The position numbers and the translations under genes were made by a program. Positions 1 through 10,600 of a DNA stretch of 64,000 nucleotides are shown piece by piece; within the stretch, counting starts at the first letter, position 1; the number at the start of each line of letters is the position of its first letter. Location of the stretch: the NCBI GenBank assembly GCA_023213315.1, contig JAKCPI010002660.1:1-64000 (forward strand), read 5' to 3'. The notes beneath the pieces were generated by a model that saw only the letters and a program-made list of their open reading frames with translations, did not search any database and was not told where the DNA came from. This stretch comes from Euborellia annulipes (taxonomy: Eukaryota; Arthropoda; Insecta; Dermaptera; Anisolabididae).

Positions 1-235
1 TATTCAAGAACTAAAATCCCATTAAATTTTGATATTGTTATTATTTGTATTTTTTTCTATGATATTATATTATACTATTTCACTAGCTTTGAATAAAATT
101 GTAAATAAGTATTAAATTTAAACTTATATATGCGGCCCTTCTGTAAATATTTATGTTCAATTTGGCTCATTATTTACAAAAGATTACTGACCCCTGGTGT
201 AAATAAATATGTCTGGATAATTTGTATCTTATTAA

Positions 236-374
236 ATCATGGGTATTTGTGTATCGTTTAAAAGGTTTATGCTGAAAAGACTTAATATAGGCCTAAGTTG
301 CCGAACAGACTGTGTGTTATGTGTGTGTGAATGAGAAAAAGTGTGAATGTTTCAAAAAAAAAAAAAAAAAATCT
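236..374 (+). repeat. tRNA-SINE family 1, 3' tail fragment ending in poly(A)
   Basis: This matches the 3' tail of the tRNA-derived SINE seen in fuller form at 55349-55569 and on the minus strand at 62741-62984. Shared landmarks are the cgttta/aaagtcttaa stretch, the block GCCTAAGTTGCCGAA, a GACTGTGTG segment and a GTGTGAATGAGAAAAAGTG segment before the A-run. The tRNA head is missing, so this is a 5'-truncated copy, as expected for LINE-mobilised SINEs. Confidence 0.7.
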
Positions 375-1194
375 CTTCCTCTCAATGAACCGCTATTATA
401 TAAAAAAATTAATCATAATAATAAATAACGACCTTATATACAATATATAAGAGAGGAAAGAGACAAAGGAATATCCACAAATTATTTTAAAATTCTAAGA
501 AAATAATGAATCTTAAAGTATGACGTAACGACCGCCCCCAGCAAGGCTATATCTTCGCAATGAGATCAAATTTCTCTATATTTTAAAAAATATCAATTTC
601 AAGATTTTTTTTACCACATAAATTGAATAAAAAATGAAGCACTATTTTATTTTTTCAATTAGGCCTATATAAAAAAAAATTCAAAGTACAGTGCCCTGAG
701 CTTTTGAAGTTTTTTAATTTTAATCCAAATAAATAATAAGTCCTCTGATGCACAAAAAAAAAAAAAAAAATACAAATTCTCAATATACCTTGATGTATCC
801 TGTTCGATAATAGTTATTTATTTATACGTAATAGACAGGACCATCTCTAACGGATGAGAGAAAAAAAAAACAGGATCTTTGCCGGGTCGAAATTAATTAA
901 AGCATTATAAAAAAACTTTTCTACTAATATCCCGTTCTTCCTTTTGAGAAGCAAGGAATTTCATTTCGTTTTGCTAGTAAGAAATTATTTCTTTTTTAAA
1001 AAAAAAAAGGCTTTGAGATATAATAAGGAATGAAATAAACTGGTGTGGTCGTCTAATAATTAATATAACGAAATTGCTACCATTAATTGCTAGTTATTAC
1101 TAGTGCCAAGAAAATAACATTAACATTTTCATTGAATAATTTCCTCAAAATTTGCATTTTATTTTCAACTAAAAACTAGCTAAAATCTTTGAGT
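375..1194. other. AT-rich intergenic stretch, no gene seen
   Basis: I see only A/T-rich sequence with several A-runs, an inverted poly(T)/poly(A) texture and one TAGGCCTA octamer at 660-667. No open frame, tRNA-like fold or terminal repeat stands out. Confidence 0.5.
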
Positions 1195-1430
1195 TCCGAG
1201 TAAAAATGATTAAAAATGATCGAGGGATCCACACGACCGCAGCAGGTCTGCATAGTGAACCTTGAGGGACACACAGGGATATACACGCCCGCACCAGGGA
1301 CACACTTTTTTCTTCTGGTCACTTTCGATCTACCGTGTTTGTCCCTGGTATAGACGTGTGGATCCCTCAAGGTTCACTAGGGATACCTGCTATAGGCGTG
1401 TGGATTCTTCGATCATTTTTATTTATCTCG
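1195..1430. mobile_element. Tc1/mariner-type foldback element, copy 1
   Basis: The interval is one long imperfect inverted repeat. It starts with CCGAGTAAAAATGAT and closes with ATCATTTTTAT, and each arm holds the words GATCGAGGGATCC, GTGAACCTTGAGGGAC and CACCAGGGACACA. The better preserved copy at 10746-10994 shows a TA target duplication. No transposase is present. A truncated third copy lies at 6298-6488. Confidence 0.75.
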
Positions 1431-1540
1431 AAAAATGATTTTTCGAAATTTATTTTCAGTGTAACATCGTACAGACTATTATTATATTTACATTGTTGTA
1501 ATACATAAGCAATTTTTTCAAATGTTCGCTTATGAAAAAT

Positions 1541-1740
1541 CTGGTGTGGACTGGCGCAGCACACAACTTTCTCTTACCTTCGGTAATCGAAAGTTGTGTA
1601 CTGTGCTTGTCACACCAGATATTTTGTGTCGACATAGTTTTTTCTTTCTCGTATAGAGAAAGTTATGTAATCGTAAAAAAAAATTCGACTTCGAGATTTT
1701 GATGTTTCTCCACGTTTTAGACCTCCCTGAGTCCAAAAAA
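1541..1740. repeat. Fragment of the ~680-bp X-box repeat (terminal hairpin plus internal piece)
   Basis: The hairpin around 1556-1606 pairs CACACAACTTTCTC with a GAAAGTTGTGTACTG arm around the loop word TACCTTCGGTAA. It is the same terminal hairpin as at 32030-32080 and 59830-59885. The adjoining GAGATTTTGATG and CACGTTTTAGACC words match the 5' part of the full copy at 59231-59902, so the fragment is rearranged. Confidence 0.6.
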
Positions 1741-1756
1741 ACCATTTTTGGCATTA

Positions 1757-1759
<3 letters not shown>

Positions 1760-1791
<32 letters not shown>
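1760..1791. repeat. (TG)n microsatellite
   Basis: An uninterrupted TG dinucleotide run at the outer edge of the left arm of the 1793-2952 inverted repeat. The right arm ends in a short CA run (2948-2958), so the dinucleotide belongs to the repeat and has expanded on one side. Confidence 0.9.
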
Positions 1792-1792
<1 letters not shown>

Positions 1793-1794
<2 letters not shown>

Positions 1795-2952
1795 CACGAT
1801 TGCTTAAAAAACCAAAGCAGCTAGATAGATGAAATTTGGTATATGCTCCTTACACTAAAATTGTAGATTTCTATCAACTTTTGGAGTAAATACGTCACTT
1901 GGAAGTAGTACTTTACTTAAAAGTTTTTTCAAAAAATTTTGAAATTTTCAATTTTTTTTGTTATATTATGATAAAAAATACTCTATTTTAAAAAGTTTTT
2001 ATTCTTTGGCATTTTTTTCGAAAACTGAATAGTTTTTTGAAATAATCACAGAAGAAATAGAAAATATTCGTTAATTTTGATAAAAAATCAAAACAAAATC
2101 ATACAGGTGTCATTAAAAAAAAGGGTAAATATAAACAAATTTGGAAGGAAAAAAGTATCATATAGGGCAAAGGAAGAGAGTTTTGAGACAAATGCGGGGA
2201 GACGCGTTTTTGGACAGGTCCATTCGTCCAGCTCTTCGTTATTTATAAATTAATAAGCACAAAGGAGGGCGTATTTGTGGCTGTATATTTTTTATAATAA
2301 ACAGGCGAGGTCACGTTTCGTGAGTGTCTATAGATGATTATCTTATAGACACTCACGAAACATTGACACTCGCCTGTTTTGGCAAAAAAATATACATGCG
2401 CACAAATACGCCAAAAAACAATGACAACTTTGTGCCTAATTAATTTATAAGCCAACGAGGACTGAGATGGACGAATAAATTTTGTCCGAAACGTCTCCTT
2501 TTCGGTGCATTTGGTATCCAAAGGCTCTCTTCATTTGCTGCACCTGTACTTATTCTTTTTCCATTCCATAACATCACCAGCAACTTCTCTTCGATTTATA
2601 TAAACAAATTTGTTTGTTTTACCCTTTTTTTAATGACACCTGTATGATTTTGTTTTGATTTTTTTATCAAAATTAAAGAAAATTTTCTATTTCTTCTTTG
2701 ATTATTTCAAAAACTATTTAGTTTTCGAAAAAATGTCAAAGAATAAAACTTTTTAAAATAGAGTATTTTATCATAATATAACAAAAAAATTGAAAATTTC
2801 AAAATTTTTGAAAAAACTTTTAAGTAAAGTACTACTTCCAAGTGACGTATTTACTCCAAAAGTTGATAGAAATCTACAATTTTAGTGTAAGGGGCATATA
2901 CCAAATTTCATCGATCTAGCTGCTTTGGTTTTTAAGCAATCGTGTTCACACA
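1793..2952. repeat. 1.16-kb inverted pair carrying hammerhead-like motifs
   Basis: The outer arms (about 1793-2122 and 2607-2952) are reverse complements with a few mismatches; both hold AAGCAATCGTGTT, CCAAATTTCATC and ACTTTTAAGTAAAG-type words read from opposite strands. The inner part (about 2160-2335 and 2340-2545) is also inverted, with GTGAGTGTCTATAG and CTATAGACACTCAC facing at the centre. A hammerhead-like core lies in the right inner arm at 2458-2499 and a decayed version in the left. A second copy of part of the outer arm is at 57225-57455. No coding capacity is seen. Confidence 0.8.
2458..2499 (+). ncRNA. Hammerhead-ribozyme-like motif, family C, copy 1
   Basis: Reading the RNA: AGGA (stem I, 5'), CUGAGA (a CUGANGA box short of one base), U, GGAC, an 11-nt loop, GUCC, GAAA, CGUC, then UCCU (stem I, 3'). 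AGGA pairs with UCCU, GGAC pairs with GUCC, and GUC sits where the cleavage triplet belongs. The homologous copy at 6528-6573 has GAAC/GUUC in place of GGAC/GUCC, a compensatory change that supports the stem. The shortened box suggests this copy may be inactive. Confidence 0.6.
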
Positions 2953-3232
2953 CACACCCAGACGTAATTCCAAAAGAATATACGAGAAAGTCTAGGGGAA
3001 GTCAATCCCCATATTTTTTTTTTTTTTTTTTTTAAATATTTCTCATTTTGAATAAAAATACCTTTTCTTTTCTTGTTGGATCTGTCCCAAAACTAAATCG
3101 AGATATTTATGTCTGGTTCTTAAATATGGGATTTTATAAATATTTATTCAATCGAAATTGTTCGACACGTGGGAAGAAAAAAATTTTTTTTTTTTTTTTT
3201 TTTTTTGACATCTCACAATTGTCAGTATAGAA

Positions 3233-3701
3233 GAGTGGTTTGCAAACTTTATGTTACCACGCTTCCCTTAAAGATATTTAATTGTATAACGCCTCCCTCC
3301 CTCTTTTTTTATAAAATAATACAAAAACAAAAATCTTTTAATACAAACTATTTATTATATTTTTGATTATTTCAAGACTTTATCAATCATTTAGAAAATT
3401 GTATCAGGAATGAAAGTGTGAAGAAATCGCAGCCATAATTTTTTCTTTAAAAAAAATATATTTTTAACCGAAGATGGCTTTATCAAAAGCCAAAACGTCA
3501 GATGCTAAAAATATATTTTTTTAAAGAAAAAAATTCTGGCTGCGATTTATTCAAACTTTCATTCTTGATACAAATTCCACCAGCCATAAAATAGCATTAT
3601 ACTAGTTTTTGAAAATTGTTCGCTGTGGCTAATATTCGCGCCTCCCCTAGACCAGTCCGCGCCTCCCTAGGGAGGCGTGCCTCACAGTTTGGAAAACGAT
3701 G
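3233..3701. mobile_element. Non-autonomous hAT element with 8-bp TSD
   Basis: The ends are imperfect inverted repeats (GAGTGGTTTGCAAACTT on the left; CAGTTTGGAAAACGATG on the right). Exact 8-bp duplications GTATAGAA lie at 3225-3232 and 3702-3709, the hallmark length for hAT. The interior holds a 150-bp palindrome (3410-3563) with a hammerhead-like core at its tip. No transposase is seen. Confidence 0.85.
3468..3499 (+). ncRNA. Decayed hammerhead-like motif at a palindrome centre
   Basis: CCGAAGA (one change from CUGAAGA), U, then GGCUUU and AAAGCC forming a perfect 6-bp stem around AUCA, then AAAACGUC (GAAA with G to A). Outside the core the DNA remains palindromic, so UUUUUA and UAAAAA can extend stem I. 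Two core substitutions argue against activity; the intact stem argues for common origin with the other motifs in the window. Confidence 0.45.
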
Positions 3702-4441
3702 GTATAGAATGTAAATTTCAAGATCTAAAACTCCCATGTATTATATCTGAAGAAGATGACAAATTGAGTGACCGAAACGTTGTGTTTATATTTAGAGTGA
3801 TAAACGGGCAAATAAAGTAAGTTCCTGACTTTCTTAAAAATCAGGAATTCTAAAGAAAAAATTAATCCGTGAGATTAGAACTTAAATCGACAAATTTGTA
3901 GTCTAATTTTTTTTTTCATTTCAATTATAATAAAAAATTTTTTTGGGAAAAATAGACAGTTTTATTGCATATTATATTTTAATTAAAAAATTTGAATAAA
4001 ATAACGAAGCTTAGCTTATTATAATTTTCGCCAAACGAGTTCTCATAGAGCAAAATTATTATTTTTTTAATTTTCACACTATTTAAATAGGAGAAAGTTT
4101 ACATTAAAAAATTAAATATATATTTACTATGATATTAAATGTTACTAAGCAATTTTTAGAAGATTGATGATAAAATTGAGAGAAGGTAAATTTTTTTTTT
4201 TTTTTTTTTTTTTCATTAAAAAATGTCTTTTAGTTGGTTAATGGCTCCCCCACCACCAACAAAAATCTTAACTATACTCTTTACTTTCTTGATGGTTTTA
4301 TTTAACATAATAAATATAATATAATATATTATAACGAGTAGTTATTGTCATATATAGAAATATGCAATTTTCCCTGTTAAAATCTTTTTTCTTGCTGATT
4401 TAAAATTTTCTTAATAACACAAAACAAACCACAAAATACAT

Positions 4442-4917
4442 AATCAGATCTATTCTCTAAAAACAGACGTTAAAATTTAAAATAAAAAAAATGGGTGTTA
4501 AAAAGTAATGTAAAAACAATCAGCGTTAAAAAATGCTATTCTCTAAACAAAGTTTTAACAGCGACGTTAACATGTTGCTTTTATTTCAAAGCTATCAAAA
4601 TCAAAACCTTACATAACGCCATTTTTATGCATTAAATATGGCGTTAAAATATTAAAGGCACCCCCTAGACATGACATTAATTTTTAACACTATTTATAAA
4701 CATTAACGCTTTGGCTTTAAAGTTTTTGTTTACAGAATAGCTATTTGAGGCAAGAAAGTGATTTTGATAGCTTTGAAATAAAAGCAACGTGTTAACGTCG
4801 ATGTTAAAACTTTGTTTAGAGATTTTTTTTTAACGCTGATTGTTTTTACATTACTTTTTAACACCCATTTGTTTATTTTAAATTTTAACTTCTATTTTTA
4901 GAGAATAGACCTGATTA
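4442..4917. repeat. 476-bp inverted repeat (MITE-like)
   Basis: Arms of roughly 170 bp (4442-4610 and 4750-4917) mirror each other: CAGATCTATTCTCTAAA opposite TTTAGAGAATAGACCTG, GGGTGTTAAAAAGTAATG opposite CATTACTTTTTAACACCC, and AACATGTTGCTTTTATTTC opposite GAAATAAAAGCAACGTG. The centre holds a direct-looking TTAACGC-rich spacer. No reading frame. Confidence 0.75.
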
Positions 4918-5009
4918 GGTTTAAAAACTGAGGCTAAGCTGTCGTCTAAAGAAAAAATGTTCCGCAAAAAATTTCGTGTTAAAAAAATGTAGTTTCTTAA
5001 AAAAAAAAT

Positions 5010-5076
5010 TTCCTCAGAAAAATTTTTGAGTTCAGCCGCCCCCCCCCGCCCCGAAAAATTTCTATATACGCCCCTG
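5010..5076 (-). repeat. Fragment of the CAGGGGCGTATATAG hAT family
   Basis: The terminal word CTATATACGCCCCTG closes this piece, next to a C-run and AAAATTTTT. The same end and C/G-run are seen in the complete copy at 53500-53840 and in inverted form at 63332-63480. The left end is missing. Confidence 0.6.
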
Positions 5077-5514
5077 ATTTGTATTCATTTAAAATAAATG
5101 TGCAGGGTATAAGGGCTGATGGCTTCTGGTTGTTAGCAGAAAAAAGAAAAAAAAGAAATTGTAAATAGACTCGCTTCTTCCTTTTGAAAGAAGGTTAAAC
5201 TTGCACTCTGTCAGAGCCTTGGACCAGAGCCAGAGGGAATGAAGTCGAAAGAAGAAGTCCTTTTGGCAAATATCAATAGGATTTGTTCTTTTTACCAAAA
5301 AACCTACTTGAGTTGAACGACTTATCCTAGCCAAAAGAAATTGAACTTTCAATGAATCCCTTCACTTTAACATAAAAATTGGTTTTTGTATTTTTACATA
5401 AATACAAATCGTAAATCTCTTCTCTTTCAATGTGCGTGACTGGATTATAGAATTATTTTCAAGTTTATTAAGTGATTTAAAAAAAAAGAGTTGATCCTCT
5501 CTCTCTCTCTCTAA

Positions 5515-5751
5515 TTGCAATCGCGATGCTACAGCGAAAGTGGGAGGCTGAGAAGAATCGAAAGGAGAAAGACGAGGCCTTGGGACCTAATCGAGGATGT
5601 TGACCCTTCGGACATTCAACATCTACCACAATATGGGAAACATGGAGGAAGAGATTGCCGATATTTGCATAGAATTACTTCTCATTTATTGCCTTATTTT
5701 TTATCTATTGAAAAAATTGACATGATAATAACGACCCAAGAAAAGGGGTAG
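5515..5751 (+). CDS. Possible coding segment or exon, unrecognised
   Basis: A G-rich stretch (5520-5660) with higher GC than its surroundings holds a 78-codon frame with basic and acidic residues (for example RRIERRKTRPWDLIEDVD). It follows a CTCTCTCTCTCTCT pyrimidine tract and a CTACAG that could act as an acceptor. A second frame (MLQRKWEAEKNRKEKDE) is also open for 25 codons, so the true frame is uncertain. I recognise no domain. It may be chance. Confidence 0.2.
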   Translation: MQSRCYSESGRLRRIERRKTRPWDLIEDVDPSDIQHLPQYGKHGGRDCRYLHRITSHLLPYFLSIEKIDMIITTQEKG

Positions 5752-6203
5752 TCATTATTAACCTTAGTATCGAACAAAATAAGGAAGTGAAAGATAGTGT
5801 CTTTTTTATTATATTTTCGGATATACGAATTACGATATTCTCACCGGACCAGCATCTTCTCAATACATCTCAATTATATTTTAGGCATGATGATGGTTTT
5901 TTGTAAGACCGAAACTGTTAATATTTGCAATGCAGTCGCCAGTCCTTAATAAAATTTTCCCATATTAAATAGGCTATTTGATATATTTAAAATTCTGAAG
6001 ATCTACCTATATCTACTTATATATATATAACATATATAAAGTAAACTTTCCAAGCTATAGACATAATAATTTTCGCTGTCTTCACCAAAAAAGCATAATT
6101 AATTTTAAAATGATAACCGTTGGCTCTAGTTGAAACATTATGATTTAATCGGAGAATTAAATGCAAATAGGACAAGGTTTTTTTGTTTCAATAATTTATT
6201 TAA

Positions 6204-6248
6204 CACTTGATACGTATTTCGACACAAGATGTGTCATCCTCAGAAGTG
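6204..6248 (-). ncRNA. Hammerhead-ribozyme-like motif, family B
   Basis: On the minus strand, in order: CACUU, CUGAGGA, U, GACAC, loop AUCUU, GUGUC, GAAA, UACGUAUC, AAGUG. CACUU/AAGUG make a perfect 5-bp stem I. GACAC/GUGUC make a perfect 5-bp stem II. AUACGUAU is self-complementary in the stem III position, and AUC fits the NUH cleavage rule. Every catalytic-core base of a hammerhead is present; the only departure is one U between the CUGAGGA box and stem II. The loopless stem III suggests it would act best as a dimer. A partial inverted copy begins at 6269. Confidence 0.75.
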
Positions 6249-6297
6249 AATTACGAAGAATTTAGAAGTAATTCACTTTGAGGATGATGTTATACGT

Positions 6298-6488
6298 CCC
6301 AGTAAAAATGATTAAAAATGATCGAGGGATCCACACGCCCCACAATCTCCTCTAACCTTGAGAGACATAGGGTATTCCGCACCAGGGTCACACACAGTAG
6401 ATCAAAAGTGACCAGAAGAAAAATGTGTGTCCCTGTGGACGTGGCCGGTGTGGATGTATCCCTGTGTGTCCCTCAAGGTTCACTATGC
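6298..6488. mobile_element. Tc1/mariner-type foldback element, truncated copy
   Basis: Starts with AGTAAAAATGATTAAAAATG and GATCGAGGGATCC like the copies at 1195 and 10746, and has the central ACCAGAAGAAAAATGTGTG word. It ends near GTTCACTATGCAGC without the outer terminal repeat and runs directly into the family C repeat. Confidence 0.7.
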
Positions 6489-6672
6489 AGCAATGACAAC
6501 TTTGTGCCTAATTATTTATAAGCCTATAAGGACTGAAGATGAACGAATATAATTTTGTTCGAAACGTGTCCTTTTCGGCATTTGGCATCCAAAGGCTCTC
6601 TTTAGGGTATTTGTTGCAGCCGTACTTGCTCTCTTGCATTCCATAACATCAACAGCAACTTCTCTTCAGCAT
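6489..6672 (+). repeat. PLE-like family C repeat
   Basis: Matches 2418-2590 almost base for base (CAATGACAACTTTGTGCC, GGCTCTCTT, CATTCCATAACATCA, GCAACTTCTCTTC). It carries hammerhead-like motif 6528-6573. No protein is coded here. Confidence 0.7.
6528..6573 (+). ncRNA. Hammerhead-ribozyme-like motif, family C, copy 2
   Basis: AAGGA, CUGAAGA, U, GAAC, a 12-nt loop, GUUC, GAAA, CGUG, UCCUU. AAGGA/UCCUU give a perfect 5-bp stem I and GAAC/GUUC a 4-bp stem II. The expected cleavage triplet reads GUG, which breaks the NUH rule, so this copy is probably not self-cleaving even though its core box is complete. Confidence 0.6.
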
Positions 6673-6840
6673 AATAATAATTTATACAACTGAGCATAGC
6701 TGGTACAGTGCTTCTTAATGTAGTGGCCCTAGGAGGCCATGAATTACCAGCAGGAGGGCCGCTAAGAGTCGCGAATGTAACATATTATTATATTAAATAA
6801 GTTTAAATAATTGGATTTTATTTTTAATTTCAAAACTTAA

Positions 6841-6988
6841 GGTCTTTTTCGGCAACAGAGGCCATTTAGATCCCGTCTCTATTTATTTCAATTTATTGGT
6901 ATCCAATTAAATTGGAATATAATAAATTGTGGCATGAGACGGGATGCGAACCCGCGACCCTTGGTACGCTAACCACTGCACCAAGGCT
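6841..6988 (-). repeat. tRNA-SINE family 2
   Basis: Read on the minus strand, the head GCCTTGGTGCAGTGGTTAGC resembles a pol III A box and GGGTTCGCATCCCG a B box. The tail contains the AATTGGATACCAATAAATTG word and ends with TGGCCTCTGTTGCCGAAAA. Related copies lie at 15511-15640 and 40436-40575. Confidence 0.75.
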
Positions 6989-6999
6989 TAATAATTGCA

Positions 7000-8815
7000 T
7001 TATAATTATAAAATTTAGAAAATAACATTGTGATAATTTAATATTTGGTTTGTATACTCTTGTCTGAATTAAAAATAAAAAATAATGGGAGCCGTGAGAT
7101 AGTGACTTGGGTGCCAAGGGGGCTGGGTCTTCAAAAAGTCTAGAGAAACTATGTATCTTTTAATCAATAGTCATTTGTGTTGCCTACTCCCCAGGAATCC
7201 AAAGCTCACGCCAAGATTAATGCAATGGATTTATCCTGATGAAGCAAGTCATTTGACCAAAACATCTAATGAATAATTTGCGCCAGCCTTCCTTGCATTT
7301 TCACCTTTTTATTTATTAAATCATTTAATTGTTTATAAGAGACAAAAAACTTTCTATTTTAGTCTAATAATTTTCCCACTTGTATTTTAGATATCTATAA
7401 AATAAATAAAATAGCTAAACTTGGCGATGTTTTTTTAAACATTAGAATTAATCATAAATAGAAAGTCGAGCGCCTATTCAACTCGCAATTGCTTATCGTA
7501 GATAAAGACCTAACGGGATGCTTTAGAGTTTGTTTTTTTTTAATTCGAAGCTACAATGAACGCAACGCACCTTTTTTTGTTGTTAATTCTAACCCATCTA
7601 ACGGACTCGTATAATTTAATCTTTTAAAATATAAATTCAATAATCGGCTTAAAAGATCGCTTTGTTTGTGACAAAGAGAAAAATTTTATTAGCGTTTCGG
7701 TAATTATTATAAAATTTTGATTAATTAGACAGGTTTAAAAAAAATTTATTTTAGCTTTGTTTCAATGATAATTCATGGTGTTAAAAAAAAATGTTTCGCT
7801 TCCCGAAAGACTCATTTTCAACAGATACCACATTTATTGACTGCTCATGCCCATAATTATCCATTTACATCACTCTTTGGAATAGTTAAAGCCTTATATT
7901 TAATTCCTCTTAAAATATACAACATATATTTATTTTACATCTCAGCAATCATTAAGAACTTCAATTATACTTTATCTAAGTACACATGTTAAATTTTATA
8001 TTAAGATTTTTGAATTTTTACAATATATTTTTTTTGCATTAAGTAACTGCTGCACTCTGGAGGATTAGTATTAAAATTCGGACATGGCTTATTATCACAC
8101 CGAATAACTACCATAATCCAAAAAGGAAAAAAATAAGGAAATTGTTTACTTTTGGACTTAGTTCACTTTTGCTTTGAACTTATTTACATCCAATATGACA
8201 GACAATAGATAAATATAGATTTTGTTCCTGTTCCAACTTGCAAACATTCTCCATTTTGAGCTACGGCTTATAATCCTGACCTAGTCATATCAAATTAATT
8301 CTCATAAAAAAAATAAAATAAAAATGATGGTATCTGATTAAGTGATGAGCGAACAAGCTTAATTAAATTATTAAGATATAATTTGTCAGAGAGAATAATA
8401 AGATCTTTCTCATGGTGATCAGCACATAATTATAATAAAAGAGGAGTTTTTCGGGTTGTTTACACTTTTATTAAAACTTGTTTTCTTTATTAACATTCTA
8501 TGGAATATTTGTAAAAATTAGAACAAGTTTTTTTTTTTTATCTTCTTTTCAAATAAAGGGAAAAATTTCATGAAGAATAAATTATTTTCTATTTTAATAG
8601 AGTCATAAATAAGTTGTCTTGTTAGATTTATCGAATTTCTTTATTGGGTCAAGGTGGCTATTTATTATTAGCTGGAAAGCATCTCCTCTATGTGGCTACT
8701 ATGTACATGGATTCAATTTCATTATTTGATTTTCTTGCCAATTAGGATTTCTCAAATTTTGGAGAGAAATGACAGTCGCGGTAAACCAACTAGTGATTTA
8801 CTTAAAATGTCTTTA
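7000..8815. other. AT-rich stretch with a decayed ribozyme-like site, no gene
   Basis: Mostly A/T-rich unique-looking sequence. At 7244-7280 there is CCTGATGAAGC followed by GTC/GAC and CAAAACATC, a weak relative of the hammerhead-like motif with a broken GAAA box. The open frame at 7765-7992 has no recognisable features. Confidence 0.45.
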
Positions 8816-8818
8816 TGA

Positions 8819-8929
8819 AAAGCCCCTAGGGGGATAAGTGCGGAAAATTTGCCCTTGGGAGATATACCTAAGTATCGTTGAAATATCTTCCAAGGGCAAA
8901 TTTACCGGGCTTATATCCCTAGGGCCTTT
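8819..8929. repeat. 111-bp palindromic MITE
   Basis: Arms AAGCCCCTAGGGGGATAAG and CTTATATCCCTAGGGCCTT, plus inner ATTTGCCCTTGGGAGATAT and ATATCTTCCAAGGGCAAAT, are inverted with small differences. The loop is about 15 bp. No clear target duplication was found. Confidence 0.75.
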
Positions 8930-9135
8930 AAAAATTAAAAACACTAGATTATAAGAGGATAGGTTTATGTTAATTTCATGGCAATGAGATTTTAGAGTGT
9001 TTCCTCCGAAGGCATTTAATCTTCATCAGCTTCAATGCCACATACAAGTTATAATTTTGGAGCGAAATATTAGCTTAGCAAGTCTATTGATACATTACAA
9101 CCAGCTTTCACAAGCAATAAGGCGTCAGTAGCATA

Positions 9136-9644
9136 CAGGGGCGCCGGAACGAATTTGAATCAGGGGGGGAGGGCAAAAAAGTTTTTTTAGAAAATTAAAA
9201 TAATTTAATATGTTCAAATAGTATAATACAAAAACAAATCTACTAGAAAGCTTTAAAAATTTTAAATAAAATCACAATTTTAATAAAATTAAAATTTTAA
9301 AAAATTTGCTAGTGATTTTATCAAAAATTTTTTTTTGCTCTATTTATACTATTTGAAGGAAATAAATATTTTTAATTTTCTTCTTTTAATTCAATATAAA
9401 ATGTTTTTAGAAATTAGAAATACAATAGGGTCTATATAAAACATTTCGGAAAAAAATGCATTTCTTACTCTTTTAATTTTTTTTTAATTTAAAAGATTTT
9501 ATTTTTCAAAAGTAAAAATATATCATTTTTAAAAATAAATGAAATAAAAGAAGACATTTTGCCCCCTCTGCCCCCTCCTATAGGATGCCTGGGGGGGGGG
9601 CAATGTACCCTTGCCCCCCCCTCCCCCCAGTTCCGGCGCCTATG
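9136..9644. mobile_element. Non-autonomous hAT element with 8-bp TSD
   Basis: Terminal inverted repeats CAGGGGCGCCGGAAC and GTTCCGGCGCCTATG, flanked by exact 8-bp duplications GTAGCATA at 9128-9135 and 9645-9652. The interior has long G and C runs near both ends and an A/T-rich middle. No transposase. Confidence 0.9.
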
Positions 9645-9652
9645 GTAGCATA

Positions 9653-10600
9653 CACCTATCCTCATATATCTACAACTTGGCACGCCACATTCTTAAGTAA
9701 AACACTAGGTTATAATTTTATTAATTGTGGAATTTAAAGTAAAGATTCATATTTTAAAAAAAGTTATCCAGTGGTCAACTCCAAATGTGGGTCATAAATT
9801 TTGAATGTCTGGGAGCTAATAATATTAATAAATTTTATCAAGTCCCATTTATCGATTAAAAATTATCTTATTATTCCTTTTATCGAAAATTGATTGACTA
9901 CCTTTTAGAAAGTGAACTTTATAGAGGAAGATAAAATAGGAAGTCTTGGAAGAGATATTTTAATTGTATTATTTGCTAAGTCCCCTTATTTGGGAAGATG
10001 GCAAATTACAGATTTTTTAGAAAGAGGATTTAAAAATCATCGAGGTTTTTTTTTTTCATTATTTCAACATTTATACCAAAAAAACTTTTATTAGTTAAAA
10101 ATTTCCTTCATTATCAGATACTTTTTTTTACTTTAAATTTTGAGTTGCCTATTCTCCAACTTAGAGCTATATTTTTTGGAAAACATGCACTATTTTTTTT
10201 TTTTTAAGTTTTTTGTCCGATTAAAAAAAAAAAAAAAAAAAAAAAAACTTAAATTCTCTAATGACAATTTTTTCAAGCGCTGTGAAATTATCTTCCCAGG
10301 GTCATCATCTGTTTGAGGCGTTTCTAAAAATTTGAGGACATAGAAAACGAAATGAATTTAAATAATTAAAAGAAAAGGACTCAATTAACATTAGGAAAAA
10401 TTAAATTTGACCTCGGCGATACGATATTTCCTTAATTAGCTTTTTGTGATAAAGTTCAGAAAAGTGATCGAAGAAGAAAATAAAATGAAATGAAAATGAC
10501 GACAAATCAACTAATCAACTCAATCTCTGTAATAGTCTGTAATAAATTTTTTAAATTTTCATCTAGAAATACCAAATTGTATATATGACAACGAAATATT
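9653..10600. other. AT-rich stretch, no gene seen
   Basis: Contains homopolymer A and T runs (10190-10248) and an open frame of 60 codons at 9912-10094 with no recognisable motif. I see no terminal repeats or tRNA-like folds. Confidence 0.45.

Noticed and set aside
3740..3785. CTGAAGAAGATGAC ... GTGACCGAAACG as a further hammerhead
   Set aside because: The GAAAC box is present but I cannot form stem II or stem I convincingly; at most a decayed relative.
5089..5352. 87-codon minus-strand frame as a gene
   Set aside because: Contains a long phenylalanine run from a homopolymer and no recognisable motif or splice context.
7244..7285. CTGATGAAGC ... GACCAAAACATC as a hammerhead
   Set aside because: GTC/GAC could pair, but the GAAA box is CAAA and stem I does not close.
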